In this document: piece by piece, positions 7,170 to 15,378 of the stretch | How the letters are laid out: the number at the start of each line of letters is the position of its first letter | Numbering within the stretch: the stretch's first letter is position 1 | Assembly: GCA_003565815.1 (NCBI GenBank) | Contig: PXAS01000119.1 | Span: forward strand, 1 to 23,069 | Source: PVC group bacterium | Lineage (GTDB): Bacteria > Verrucomicrobiota > Kiritimatiellia > SS1-B-03-39 > UBA6053 | Length of the DNA: 23,069 nucleotides | Direction of reading: 5' to 3' | Program-made: the position numbers and the translations under genes | Notes under the pieces: generated by a model | Seen by the model: the letters and a program-made list of their open reading frames with translations, nothing else | Databases searched by the model: none | What the model was told of the DNA's origin: nothing

Positions 7170-8731
7170 TATTCCAGGGCTCCCAACACCATGCGAACTT
7201 CATCGATGGAGGTGACGCCGGCGGAGATTTTGTCGGCGGCATCGGCCCACATGTCCTGAAACCCGCTTTCGACGGCCAAGCGGCGCACCTGTTCGACGGA
7301 TTTTCCGTGCCGCATGGCGTCGCGAACGGTTTCGGTCACGAGCAACAATTCGTAAAGGCCGATGCGGCCCAGATAGCCTTCGCGACAGTGTTCGCAACCG
7401 TTCGCGGTCATGGTTTCTTTGCCGCGCAGCATGGCGAGGGGTTCGGGCAGGTCTTCCACGATCGCCGGAGTCGCGCAATGCGCACAGAGTTTGCGGACCA
7501 AGCGCTGGGCCAGGGTGCCGCGGGTGGCTTCGGCCACGAGATAGGGTTCCACGCCCATGTCGATAATGCGCAGGGACGCGGAGACGGCGTCGTTGGCGTG
7601 CAGGGTGCTGAACACCAAGTGACCGGTCATGGAGGCGCGCACCACGATTTCGGCGGTTTCTTCGTCGCGGGTTTCTCCAACCAGAATCACATCGGGATCC
7701 TGGCGCAACAGCGACCGCAAGCCGGCGGCAAAGGTGAGGCCGATACGGCTTTGTACCCCGACTTGTCCGATGTCGGGGAGTTGGTATTCGACGGGATCTT
7801 CAATGGTGAGGATGTTGCGGCGACGGGTGTCGAGTTCGCTGAGGGCGGCGTAAAGGGTGGTGGTTTTGCCGCTCCCGGTGGGCCCGGTGACCCAGATCAC
7901 GCCGTAAGGTCGTTTGATCAAGTCCCGAAAGGGGGTCAGCATGCGCTCGGGGATTCCGAGTTCGCCCAAGGTGAGGAAGGTGGATTCGCGACCCAACAGC
8001 CGCATCACCACGCGTTCGCCGTCGGCCACGGGCAAGGTGGATACGCGAATATCCACTTCGCGGTCGCCCACCCGCACCCGGGCGTTCCCATCCTGGGGCA
8101 GACGGCGTTCGGCGATGTCGAGACGGGCCATGATTTTGATGCGCGAGACCACGGCGTCGGCGAGTTCGGGGGGGACGTCTTCCCGCGGGTAGAGAATGCC
8201 GTCGAGCCGGAAGCGGATTTGCATGCGCCCGCCCCGGGGTTCGATGTGAATATCCGAGGCGGCTTCGCGGAGGCCGTCGAGCAGGAGACGGCTCACCCGC
8301 GCGGCCACGGGCGCGCCCCCCGCCTGACGAAGGAGGTCTTCGCGCTCTTCGCGGCGATCAATGCGGACGGAGGGCTGGGTTTCGACGGCCTCCGCATTCG
8401 CGGGCGGCGCATGGGGCAAAGTCCCGGTTTTGGCAAACACCCGGTCGATGGCCGCGCGTACGATGGCTTCCGACGCCAAAAGGGGTTCGAATTCCCCCCC
8501 CAACAACACGCCGAGTTCGGGGAATCGAATTTCCACGGTGGGGTCCGGGGTGCAGACGAGCACCTGACCATCGGCGCGAACGGGCAACATGGGGCCGGAA
8601 CGCAGGAAGTCCACGGGCATTTCCCGAAGCAATTCGCGGTCGAGCCAGGCGTCGGGAATCGCCTCGACCATCCGGCAGTCATACCGGCTGGCGAGTTCAC
8701 GCAGGCGCTCGGTGTCCGGGGGGGTGCTCAT
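7169..8731 (-). CDS. gspE: Type II secretion system ATPase GspE
   Basis: This is a 520-aa cytoplasmic hexameric ATPase that powers type II secretion. An N-terminal GspE_N-type region (about 1-110) precedes the AAA-like core. Seen in order are the Asp-box region, ASDIHIEPRGGRMQIRFRLD (around 158-177), Walker A GPTGSGKT (283-290), ILTIEDPVEYQL (307-318), Walker B DPDVILVGETRDEET (345-359) and the His-box STLHANDAVSASLR. The tetracysteine zinc motif, C416/C419 and C446/C449, distinguishes GspE/PilB proteins from retraction ATPases. The start ATG 8731 overlaps the gspD stop by 4 nt (ATGA). Catalytic residues all appear intact. A PilB-like identity is possible on motifs alone, but the adjacent secretin and F protein support GspE. 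Confidence 0.93.
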   Translation of the reverse strand: MSTPPDTERLRELASRYDCRMVEAIPDAWLDRELLREMPVDFLRSGPMLPVRADGQVLVCTPDPTVEIRFPELGVLLGGEFEPLLASEAIVRAAIDRVFAKTGTLPHAPPANAEAVETQPSVRIDRREEREDLLRQAGGAPVAARVSRLLLDGLREAASDIHIEPRGGRMQIRFRLDGILYPREDVPPELADAVVSRIKIMARLDIAERRLPQDGNARVRVGDREVDIRVSTLPVADGERVVMRLLGRESTFLTLGELGIPERMLTPFRDLIKRPYGVIWVTGPTGSGKTTTLYAALSELDTRRRNILTIEDPVEYQLPDIGQVGVQSRIGLTFAAGLRSLLRQDPDVILVGETRDEETAEIVVRASMTGHLVFSTLHANDAVSASLRIIDMGVEPYLVAEATRGTLAQRLVRKLCAHCATPAIVEDLPEPLAMLRGKETMTANGCEHCREGYLGRIGLYELLLVTETVRDAMRHGKSVEQVRRLAVESGFQDMWADAADKISAGVTSIDEVRMVLGALE

Positions 8732-10722
8732 GGGCTTTCATGGACGGCGGGAAGAGACGATCCGGTTGAAAGGCCGGTCCGGTTTTCCCACCGCCGGGCG
8801 GCTTCTTGCCCTTCCGCTTCTTCGGTGACGATGTAGGGGGTCACGATGATCAGCAGATTCGTCTTTTGCTTGCGGGCGGTGGTGCTGCGGAAAAGGTGAC
8901 CGATCAGGGGAATGCTACCGAGAACGGGCACTTTCCGTACTTCGTGGTTGGTGTCCTCGCGCAAAAGTCCGCTGATGATCACGGGCACGCCTTCGGGGGT
9001 GGTGAGCGTGCTTTTCACTTCCCGGCGGGCAATGGTGGGCGTGAGCTGGGTGCCGGGCACGGCTTCGCGAATAATCGCCTCGATGCTGGGATTCAATTGC
9101 AAGGTGATCTCCCGGTTGGGATTCACCTGCGGGCGAACCGTGAGCTTGATGCCCACGTCGATCCGGTCGATGTTTTGAATGACATCCCGGTTGGTGCCTG
9201 CGCCCGCCTCGATCGTGGAGCGCAGGATGGGTATGTTTTCCACCACGCTGACGGTGGCCTCGGCGTTGTTTTGGGTGCGCAAGGGCACGTTGGAAAGGAT
9301 GTTGACGTCCCGTTGGGTTTGCAACGCCTGCAAAAAAAAGGCCAGGTTGGGCACCACGGTGCCGTCGGGCAGGGTCAGGGCCCCGCGGGCGAGTCCGAAG
9401 GAGAGGCCTTGGGGAAAGGCTTGGTTGCGGGCGAGGTCCATCACCGCATCGGTCTCGCCGGGGCGGCTGCGGCCGATGACGGTGGTGGTGCCATCCCGGG
9501 GTTGTTCGGTGGTGGACCACTCCACGCCGAGATCAAGCCCCGAGTTTTCCGCGACTTCCACGATCAGCACTTCCACGAGCACCTGTTGCGGGGGACGGTC
9601 CAGATCCTTGAGCAATTCCCGCAAACCGGCAAAGGCCAGCGGGCTGGCGTCCACCAGCACGGCATTGTTTGCGGTGTCGAATCCCACCGAGATGGCGTCC
9701 CGCGCATCCCCTTCGCGCCGCTGGCCGAGCAGTTCGGTCAACTGGGTGGCGGCGGATTCGGCGGAAAGGTAATTGAGAAACACGGCGTGCAGGCGCCCAC
9801 TGGTGGCGGCGGATTCGGGCGGGACGTCCAACTGTTCCACCATGGAACGGATTTCGGTAAGTTGCAGGGGCCCGGCGGACACGATGAGGGCGTTGGCCTG
9901 TTCGGCGGGGACGATGGTAAAGCCGGCGGGCAAATCCCCGCGACCTTCGATCACCGCCCGGGTGCGGCGGGACATTTGGTCCGCAGCCGATTCGGCCCCC
10001 AACAGGGCGGCGCTGATTTGCGCGGACAAATCACGGGCCGAGGCGTGTTTCAGGGGAATCACGGTCAGACTCGTGGATTGGCCGGGGCGGTCCAACTCTT
10101 CCAACAGCGTCTCGATTCGTTGAATGTTGGAGGCGGTATCGGTGATGACCAGGTGGTTGGTGGGACCAAAAGCGGACAACGCCCCTTCTTGGGCCCGGCG
10201 CACCATGGGTTCGAGCATGGGGCGCACATCCGTGGCGCGCACGTGGTTGAGGCGGATCACCCGGGTGATCAACCCAATGCCGCTCAAGGGGTGGTCCGCC
10301 CCCACGACCGGCGCCTGCATGGGGTCCATGCCGCCGAGCTGGCGGATGTGATACGCGCCTTCGCGTTCCACCACCGTAAATCCGCTGCCTTCCAACACCG
10401 CCAGAAATAGCGGGAAAACCTGATCCATGGGAATGGTATCGCGGGTGATGACGGTGACTTTCCCCGTGAGGGCGTCGTCCATGATCAGCCGCCGACCGGT
10501 TTGCGCGCCGACCACGTTGACGAGATGGCGGAGTTCCACCTGCTCGAAATTAAAGTTGACGTGGGGGGCCTCGGGCCCGCCGTTTTCCCTCGGACGAATC
10601 GTTTCGGTTTCGGGGGCATCCGGCATTTCCGGCACGGTGTCAATGGGTTGGGCACCCGGGCGGGGGGTGAGCGGCAACAAAGCCAGCAAAAGAACGAGAC
10701 GGGACCATGTAGTTGTATTCAT
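8728..10722 (-). CDS. gspD: Type II secretion system secretin GspD
   Basis: This is a 664-aa outer-membrane secretin. An N-terminal signal peptide (LVLLLALLPLTPRPGA) leads into an N0 domain beginning VNFNFEQVELRHLVNVVG, then N1 (RVIRLNHVRATDVRPMLEPM), N2 (LTVIPLKHASARDLSAQI) and N3 (LHAVFLNYLSAESAATQLTE). The beta-barrel follows, with the secretin signature VPVIISGLLREDTNHEVRKV and PVLGSIPLIGHLFRS near the C-terminus. The length matches GspD rather than shorter PulD-related pore proteins. It forms the channel through which folded substrates leave the periplasm. The start ATG at 10722 overlaps the lpxA stop (ATGA), so it is translated from the same message as lipid A synthesis. A short C-terminal tail (SLPAVHESP) may hold a pilotin site, but none is recognisable. 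Confidence 0.94.
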   Translation of the reverse strand: MNTTTWSRLVLLLALLPLTPRPGAQPIDTVPEMPDAPETETIRPRENGGPEAPHVNFNFEQVELRHLVNVVGAQTGRRLIMDDALTGKVTVITRDTIPMDQVFPLFLAVLEGSGFTVVEREGAYHIRQLGGMDPMQAPVVGADHPLSGIGLITRVIRLNHVRATDVRPMLEPMVRRAQEGALSAFGPTNHLVITDTASNIQRIETLLEELDRPGQSTSLTVIPLKHASARDLSAQISAALLGAESAADQMSRRTRAVIEGRGDLPAGFTIVPAEQANALIVSAGPLQLTEIRSMVEQLDVPPESAATSGRLHAVFLNYLSAESAATQLTELLGQRREGDARDAISVGFDTANNAVLVDASPLAFAGLRELLKDLDRPPQQVLVEVLIVEVAENSGLDLGVEWSTTEQPRDGTTTVIGRSRPGETDAVMDLARNQAFPQGLSFGLARGALTLPDGTVVPNLAFFLQALQTQRDVNILSNVPLRTQNNAEATVSVVENIPILRSTIEAGAGTNRDVIQNIDRIDVGIKLTVRPQVNPNREITLQLNPSIEAIIREAVPGTQLTPTIARREVKSTLTTPEGVPVIISGLLREDTNHEVRKVPVLGSIPLIGHLFRSTTARKQKTNLLIIVTPYIVTEEAEGQEAARRWENRTGLSTGSSLPAVHESP

Positions 10723-11492
10723 CGTGTGACACCACGCTCCGAGGAGGTAAGGAAAGTTTCCAAGTGATTGATTTCCGGGGCATCCGGCAGGGACGCCCTC
10801 ATTTCTTCGACCATGTCTTTTACGCCGAGTTTGCGGCGATACAACAGACGGTAGGCTTCTTTGAGGGCGCGGATGGTTTCCGGAGAGATTCCCCGTCGTT
10901 CCAATCCAATTTTATTAATCCCGCGAATGGCAAGGGGATTGCCGTCCGCGGTCATAAAGGGGGGCACGTCCTGCACGATTTTCGCGCAGCCGCCGGTAAT
11001 GCTCAGCCGTCCAACCCGTACGAATTGGTGTACGCCCACCAAGCCGCCAATGATGGCCTGGTTCTCCACGATCACGTGTCCGGCCAGGGTGGCGGCGTTG
11101 GCCATGATCACTTCGTCGCCAAGCACGCAGTCGTGGGCGACGTGACAGTAGGCCATGATATGGCATTTGTTGCCCACGATGGTGTCATCGCCGTCATCCG
11201 TGGCCGCGTTCACGGTCACGTACTCCCGCAAGGTGGTGTCATCGCCGATGGAAACCCCCGGGGACCCGCCGCGATATTTCAAATCCTGGGTTTGGGTGCC
11301 AATCGAGGCAAACGGCCAAACCGTGCATCTTGCCCCGATTTTCGTGCGACCATCGACGTTCACGTGGGATTTCAGCACCGTGCCGGCGCCGATTTCCACC
11401 TCGGGACCAATCACGCAAAACGGACCCACCACCACGTCTTCCGCGAGACGGGCGGCGGGATCGACAACTGCACGGGAATCAATTTGGGCCAT
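10719..11492 (-). CDS. lpxA: Acyl-ACP--UDP-N-acetylglucosamine O-acyltransferase LpxA
   Basis: This is a 257-aa cytoplasmic trimeric enzyme of the first step of lipid A synthesis, adding a 3-hydroxyacyl chain from ACP to UDP-GlcNAc. The left-handed beta-helix is visible as hexapeptide repeats starting DSRAVVDPAARLAEDVVVGP. The catalytic motif is HVAHDC with H117 and H120; H120 corresponds to the E. coli catalytic H125 by alignment of the HxxHDC motif. ANAATLAGHV and GLVGVHQFVRVG follow, then the helical C-terminus NKIGLERRGISPETIRALKE. Length is typical. It lies 26 nt behind fabZ and overlaps gspD by 4 nt. The chain specificity ruler cannot be read confidently. No Shine-Dalgarno is obvious before the ATG, so coupling to fabZ may matter. 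Confidence 0.96.
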   Translation of the reverse strand: MAQIDSRAVVDPAARLAEDVVVGPFCVIGPEVEIGAGTVLKSHVNVDGRTKIGARCTVWPFASIGTQTQDLKYRGGSPGVSIGDDTTLREYVTVNAATDDGDDTIVGNKCHIMAYCHVAHDCVLGDEVIMANAATLAGHVIVENQAIIGGLVGVHQFVRVGRLSITGGCAKIVQDVPPFMTADGNPLAIRGINKIGLERRGISPETIRALKEAYRLLYRRKLGVKDMVEEMRASLPDAPEINHLETFLTSSERGVTR

Positions 11493-11518
11493 AAAACAAT
11501 CTTTGCGTGGGGGGATTT

Positions 11519-11953
11519 TCAGTTGCGTTCAATGTGAAACATCAAATCGCCTTCGGAAACCGTTTCACCGTTCACTTTGGCGGTGGCGTGGACCTTCGCG
11601 AGATTCAGGCGCACTTTCAACAGTTCGATTTCCATGATCAGCGTGTCGCCGGGCCGGACGACTTTCCGGAAGCGGGCATTGTCAATGGAGCTGAAATACG
11701 CGATTTGCCCTTCGCGTTCGTTGCGTTTGTTCAGCAGAATCCCCGCGACCTGGGCCATGGCTTCCAATTGCAATACCCCCGGCATGACCGGATTGTTCGG
11801 AAAATGCCCTTGGAAATAGGGTTCGTTCGCAGACACGTTTTTCATGCCCACGATGTGGATGTCCCCATCCGTTTCCAGAATGCGGTCCACCAACAAAAAC
11901 GGATACCTGTGGGGCAGGGTCACCATGATTTCGTCTATGTCATATTGCGCCAT
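11519..11953 (-). CDS. fabZ: 3-hydroxyacyl-ACP dehydratase FabZ
   Basis: This is a 144-aa hot-dog-fold enzyme dehydrating 3-hydroxyacyl-ACP in fatty acid elongation. It has the LPHRYPFLLVDRI start motif, the active-site stretch GHFPNNPVMPGVLQLEAMAQ with H50 and E64, and the SIDNARFRKVVRPGDTL segment. ATG 11953 is preferred over an in-frame GTG at 11971 because AGAGAG sits just upstream of the ATG and MAQYDID is a typical family N-terminus. FabZ and LpxA draw on the same 3-hydroxyacyl-ACP pool, so their linkage is classical. Here FabZ is not fused to LpxC, unlike in some Bacteroidetes relatives. It is the first gene of the run into gspF. A terminator-like hairpin lies 31-56 nt upstream of its start. 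Confidence 0.95.
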   Translation of the reverse strand: MAQYDIDEIMVTLPHRYPFLLVDRILETDGDIHIVGMKNVSANEPYFQGHFPNNPVMPGVLQLEAMAQVAGILLNKRNEREGQIAYFSSIDNARFRKVVRPGDTLIMEIELLKVRLNLAKVHATAKVNGETVSEGDLMFHIERN

Positions 11954-11983
11954 AAGCTCTCTCACTCTCACAAGGGATTACAC

Positions 11984-12009
11984 AAAAATTCTCCCGCCAC
12001 GTCGGCGGG
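11984..12009 (-). terminator. Terminator-like hairpin between typA and fabZ
   Basis: On the minus strand, CCCGCC (12009-12004) pairs with GGCGGG (11998-11993) across 5 nt, then AGAATTTTT follows. It is positioned to end transcripts from typA, or to act as an attenuator just upstream of fabZ. The remaining intergenic sequence up to 12288 holds one small open frame and no confident promoter. Confidence 0.45.
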
Positions 12010-12154
12010 GTGATGTGCCATCATCACCATAAGAAAGGGCCAGCGTCAAATCAAAAGCCCGAAATGCTCACACAAGTCTCACGTTCCCGATCGGAAGATC
12101 AATCGTCCTGAGGCAGATTTCATCCGCAATTTATCGCATCAGCAATTTTCGGAA

Positions 12155-12250
12155 TCACGGCATCGATCCCTTGCCGCCGTAGCGGAAAAAGCACCCGCGA
12201 TGAAGCACGATTTCGATGGCCATCAGTTCTTTTTTTCCGATGTCGTACAT
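12155..12250 (-). CDS. Possible 31-aa small protein downstream of typA (low support)
   Basis: A short minus-strand frame starts at ATG 12250 and ends TGA at 12155-12157. It reads MYDIGKKELMAIEIVLHRGC and then FFRYGGKGSMP. The composition (charged N-terminus, Cys-Phe-Phe-Arg, Gly-Lys-Gly tail) is protein-like, and a frame open upstream into the typA end is also present. No Shine-Dalgarno or known family is visible. It could be chance, or the 3' remnant of a decayed gene. Confidence 0.2.
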   Translation of the reverse strand: MYDIGKKELMAIEIVLHRGCFFRYGGKGSMP

Positions 12251-12288
12251 GCGGAACCCGTACGATGAGGATCGCAAATTCGCAAGGG

Positions 12289-14115
12289 CTACCCGTCCAT
12301 GGCCTTGCGGGCGCGCTTGCGCATGTTCGGATCGAGGATTTTTTTGCGGATGCGGATGGATTTGGGGGTGGCCTCGACGTATTCGTCGTCGGAAATGAAT
12401 TCCAGGGCGCGCTCCAGATTCATGTCCACCGGGGGTTCGAGCATGATGGCCTTGTCGGTGCCGGAGGCGCGGACGTTGGTCATTTGCTTGAGGCGGCAGG
12501 GGTTGACGGGCATGTCACCGGGGCGGCTGTTTTCGCCGATGACCATGCCGGTGTAGACTTCGACGCCCGCGCCGATGAAAAGGCGTCCACGCTCCTGGAT
12601 GGTGTCGAGGGCGTAGGCGGTGGAGGTGCCCTGATCGCTGCAAACCAATGCGCCGGTGGCCCGGGAGGGGATGGAGCCGGCCATGGGCGCGTAATGTTTG
12701 AAGCTGTGGCTCATCACCCCTTCGCCGCTGGTGAGGTTGGTGAGGTAGCCGTCGAGGCCGATGAGTCCGCGGGTGGGCACCACCGCCTGGAGCAACACCC
12801 GGGAGCTGTTGTGTTCGTGCTCCATGTGGGTGATCTCCCCGCGACGGGCGGCGAGGGCCTGCATGACGTCGCCGAGCGTTTCGCCGGGAATGTCCATCCA
12901 GAGATCCTCGAAGGGCTCCTGTTTTTTGCCCTCGTCGTCCAGACTGATGATGACTTCGGGACTGGCCACGAGCATTTCGTAGCCTTCGCGGCGCATGGTT
13001 TCCATGAGCACCGCGATTTGCAGCTCGCCGCGGGCCTGAACCAGAAAGGTGTTGCCGGATTCGGTTTCCTGAACCGCGAGGGATACGTTGGTGTACGTCT
13101 CGCGAATCAAACGTTCGCGCAAATGGCGGGAGGTGAGGAATTTGCCTTCTTTGCCCGCGAAGGGCCCGTCGTTGACGGAAAACTGCATCTGCAGGGTGGG
13201 AGGGTCGATGGCGGTGAAGGGCAGTGCTTCCTGTGCATCATTCTCACAAATGGTTTCGCCAATGTAGACGTCTTCGAAACCGGCGATGCCGACGATGTCC
13301 CCGGCGGAGGCGGTTTCGACTTCCACCATGCCCATGCCGCTGAAGCCGTAGAGTTTCATGGCTTTGCCGTTCACGGGGGCGTCTTTGTGGGGGATGCGGC
13401 GGATGGTTTGGCCGAGTTTGATGCTGCCTTCGCGAATGCGGCCGATGGCGATGCGTCCCACGTATGAATTCCAGTCGAGGTTGCTGACCAGCATGCGGAA
13501 GGGGGCGTCGAGGATCACTTCGGGGGGCGGAACCTTTTCGACGATGGTGTCGAAGAGGGGCGCGAGATCGCCGGGTTCGTCTTCGGGGTCCCGAACCACG
13601 TAGCCGTTGAGGGCGCTGCCATACAAAAAGGGGCAATGAAACTGCTCTTCGGTGGCTTCAAGTTCCAAGAGCAGTTCCAGGACCAAGTCGTGAACGCGGT
13701 GGGCGTCGGCGGTGTCGCGGTCGATTTTGTTGACCACCACAATCAGGTGCAGGTTTTGCTCCAGCGCCTTGCGGAGCACAAAACGGGTTTGGGCCTGGGG
13801 GCCGTCGGTGGCGTCAACGAGCAGAATCACGCCGTCAACCATCTTCAGGATGCGCTCCACTTCGCCGCCGAAGTCGGCGTGCCCGGGGGTGTCGACAATG
13901 TTGATGACGGTGTCCTTCCAATGAACGCTTGCGTTTTTGGAACGGATGGTGATGCCTTTTTCACGTTCGAGGTCCATGGAGTCCATGGCGCGTTCTGCCA
14001 CGGCCTGATGGGCGCGAAAGGCGCCGCCTTGGCGCAGCATGCCGTCCACAAGCGTGGTTTTGCCGTGGTCGACGTGGGCGATGATACCGATATTACGAAT
14101 GGCGGGAGAGGTCAC
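12289..14115 (-). CDS. typA: Translational GTPase TypA/BipA
   Basis: This is a 608-aa ribosome-binding GTPase of the elongation-factor class, involved in 50S assembly and stress adaptation. The G motifs are in order: G1 AHVDHGKTTL (13-22), G2 region REKGITIRSKNA, G3 DTPGHADF, G4 NKID and G5 GSALNGY. EF-Tu-like domain II, the EF-G III/V-like domains and the BipA-specific C-terminus follow, with TRATGALVCSDQGTSTAYAL and a basic end KKILDPNMRKRARKAMDG. The start is GTG 14115, because no methionine precedes the G1 motif. GGAG at 14122-14125 lies 6 nt upstream on the minus strand. The length is normal. It is divergently oriented to msrB across 135 nt. Not to be confused with LepA; the C-terminal pattern is BipA's. 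Confidence 0.96.
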   Translation of the reverse strand: MTSPAIRNIGIIAHVDHGKTTLVDGMLRQGGAFRAHQAVAERAMDSMDLEREKGITIRSKNASVHWKDTVINIVDTPGHADFGGEVERILKMVDGVILLVDATDGPQAQTRFVLRKALEQNLHLIVVVNKIDRDTADAHRVHDLVLELLLELEATEEQFHCPFLYGSALNGYVVRDPEDEPGDLAPLFDTIVEKVPPPEVILDAPFRMLVSNLDWNSYVGRIAIGRIREGSIKLGQTIRRIPHKDAPVNGKAMKLYGFSGMGMVEVETASAGDIVGIAGFEDVYIGETICENDAQEALPFTAIDPPTLQMQFSVNDGPFAGKEGKFLTSRHLRERLIRETYTNVSLAVQETESGNTFLVQARGELQIAVLMETMRREGYEMLVASPEVIISLDDEGKKQEPFEDLWMDIPGETLGDVMQALAARRGEITHMEHEHNSSRVLLQAVVPTRGLIGLDGYLTNLTSGEGVMSHSFKHYAPMAGSIPSRATGALVCSDQGTSTAYALDTIQERGRLFIGAGVEVYTGMVIGENSRPGDMPVNPCRLKQMTNVRASGTDKAIMLEPPVDMNLERALEFISDDEYVEATPKSIRIRKKILDPNMRKRARKAMDG

Positions 14116-14250
14116 AAAAAGCTCCGGAAAGGGGATGGGGGCCGGGAATGGCTGAAAAAAGGGGGGGGCATGCCTCTACGCGAGTTTTGAAAAAAGACAA
14201 TCGGAATCGACAATCGTTTGCGTGCGGACGGATTGGCCATATACTTTGTC

Positions 14251-14787
14251 ATGAAAACATTTTTCCTGATTGTGTTCGCCGTTTTGTTGGTATGGCAAAC
14301 CGCCGTTTGGGCCACCCGGGATCCTGGCGCGGCGGATGAAAACGCCTCGGAGACGGCTGCGGAAGCCGAAGAAGCGGCGTTTCAGCTCACGGACGCGGAG
14401 TGGCGGGCCCGGCTTTCGCCCGAGGCCTATCGCATCTTGCGCGAGCACGGCACCGAGCGTGCCTATTCCGGCAAATACTGGGATCAAAAAAAGGACGGCA
14501 TTTATCAATGCGGCGGTTGTCAGGTTGATTTGTTCTCTTCCGCGGACAAATTTGACAGCGGCACCGGATGGCCGAGCTTCACTCGTCCGCTCTCGGATGA
14601 AGTCGTGGGCACGCAAACCGACCGTTCCTTCTTCATGGTGCGCACGGAAGTGCATTGCGCCCGCTGCAAAGGGCATTTGGGGCACGTGTTCAAAGACGGA
14701 CCCGAGCCCACGGGTCTGCGCTACTGCCTCAATTCGGCGGCCTTGGCGTTTCGGGCCGACGGGGAAGGCCCTCTCCGGAATCCGTGA
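14251..14787 (+). CDS. msrB: Secreted peptide-methionine (R)-S-oxide reductase MsrB
   Basis: This is a 178-aa repair enzyme reducing methionine-R-sulfoxide in proteins. A signal peptide (MKTFFLIVFAVLLVWQTAVWA, about 21 residues) places it in the periplasm or envelope. An acidic linker precedes the MsrB domain. The structural zinc cysteines are C87/C90 (CGGC) and C136/C139 (CARC). The substrate motif GTGWPSF is present, and the catalytic C159 sits in RYCLNSAALAF. ATG 14251 is preferred to an upstream TTG because it begins the signal peptide. No Shine-Dalgarno is obvious. A recycling partner such as DsbD-like reductase would be needed in the periplasm and is not in the window. It is followed by a DJ-1/PfpI gene after 45 nt, suggesting a shared oxidative-stress transcript. 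Confidence 0.95.
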   Translation: MKTFFLIVFAVLLVWQTAVWATRDPGAADENASETAAEAEEAAFQLTDAEWRARLSPEAYRILREHGTERAYSGKYWDQKKDGIYQCGGCQVDLFSSADKFDSGTGWPSFTRPLSDEVVGTQTDRSFFMVRTEVHCARCKGHLGHVFKDGPEPTGLRYCLNSAALAFRADGEGPLRNP

Positions 14788-14832
14788 AATTTTTCTTTGA
14801 TTTCGTCAGGAACCTCCCATAGATTCAAGACC

Positions 14833-15378
14833 ATGAAAGCATTGGTATTGTTAGCCCCCGGATGTGAAGAAATGGAAGCGGTCATTCTCATGGACGTCTT
14901 GCGCAGAGGCGGGATTGAGGTGGTGGGCGCGGGACTGGAATCCGGCGTGTTGACCGCCTCCCGCGGGGTGAAAATCGAACCGGACTTGCCGCTGGACGCT
15001 TTGGAGACCGCCAAGGATTTCGATCTGCTGGTCCTGCCGGGCGGCTTGCCGGGCACGGAAGCCTTGTTGGCGGATGTGCGCGTGCGGGATCTGGTTCTGT
15101 ATTATGCGGCCACGCCCGGCCGCCTTCTGGGTGCGATTTGCGCGGCCCCCCTGGTGCTGGATGCCCACGGGTTGCTGGCGGGAAAAACCTTCACGTCTTT
15201 TCCGGGGTTGCGTGACCGCATCGAAAGCAAGGGTTGGTCCGCCGATCCGGTGGTGGAGGACGGCGAACTGATCACCAGTCAGGGGCCCGGCACGGCCATG
15301 GCCTTCGCCTTGCGGCTTGTGCGGCGCTTGGCGGGGGAAGATGCCGAAGAAAGTGTTGCCGAGGGGCTTTTGCTTTAG
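14833..15378 (+). CDS. DJ-1/PfpI (YajL/ThiJ) family protein
   Basis: This is a 181-aa cytoplasmic protein of the DJ-1/PfpI superfamily. The sequence shows the conserved glutamate of GCEEMEAV (E15), the strand VLPGGLPG, the nucleophile elbow GAICAAPLVL with C103, the YajL-type TSFPG, and ITSQGPGTAMAFAL. Overall it is closest to DJ-1/YajL types, which have been reported to protect against oxidative and glycation stress; the true activity is debated. ATG 14833 begins the typical MKALVLLAPG. The stop codon overlaps the convergent rnhC stop by 4 nt. Pairing with msrB supports a role in protein repair. Confidence 0.92.
   Translation: MKALVLLAPGCEEMEAVILMDVLRRGGIEVVGAGLESGVLTASRGVKIEPDLPLDALETAKDFDLLVLPGGLPGTEALLADVRVRDLVLYYAATPGRLLGAICAAPLVLDAHGLLAGKTFTSFPGLRDRIESKGWSADPVVEDGELITSQGPGTAMAFALRLVRRLAGEDAEESVAEGLLL

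Noticed and set aside
7307..8836. 509-aa plus-strand open frame opposite gspE
   Set aside because: Shadow of a high-GC gene: Gly/His/Phe-rich, no motifs, while gspE shows all catalytic motifs.
8806..10410. 534-aa plus-strand open frame opposite gspD
   Set aside because: Same shadow pattern, rich in Gly/His/Gln with no domain, opposite an intact secretin.
12265..13467. 400-aa plus-strand open frame opposite typA
   Set aside because: Antisense artefact of GC-rich third positions in typA.
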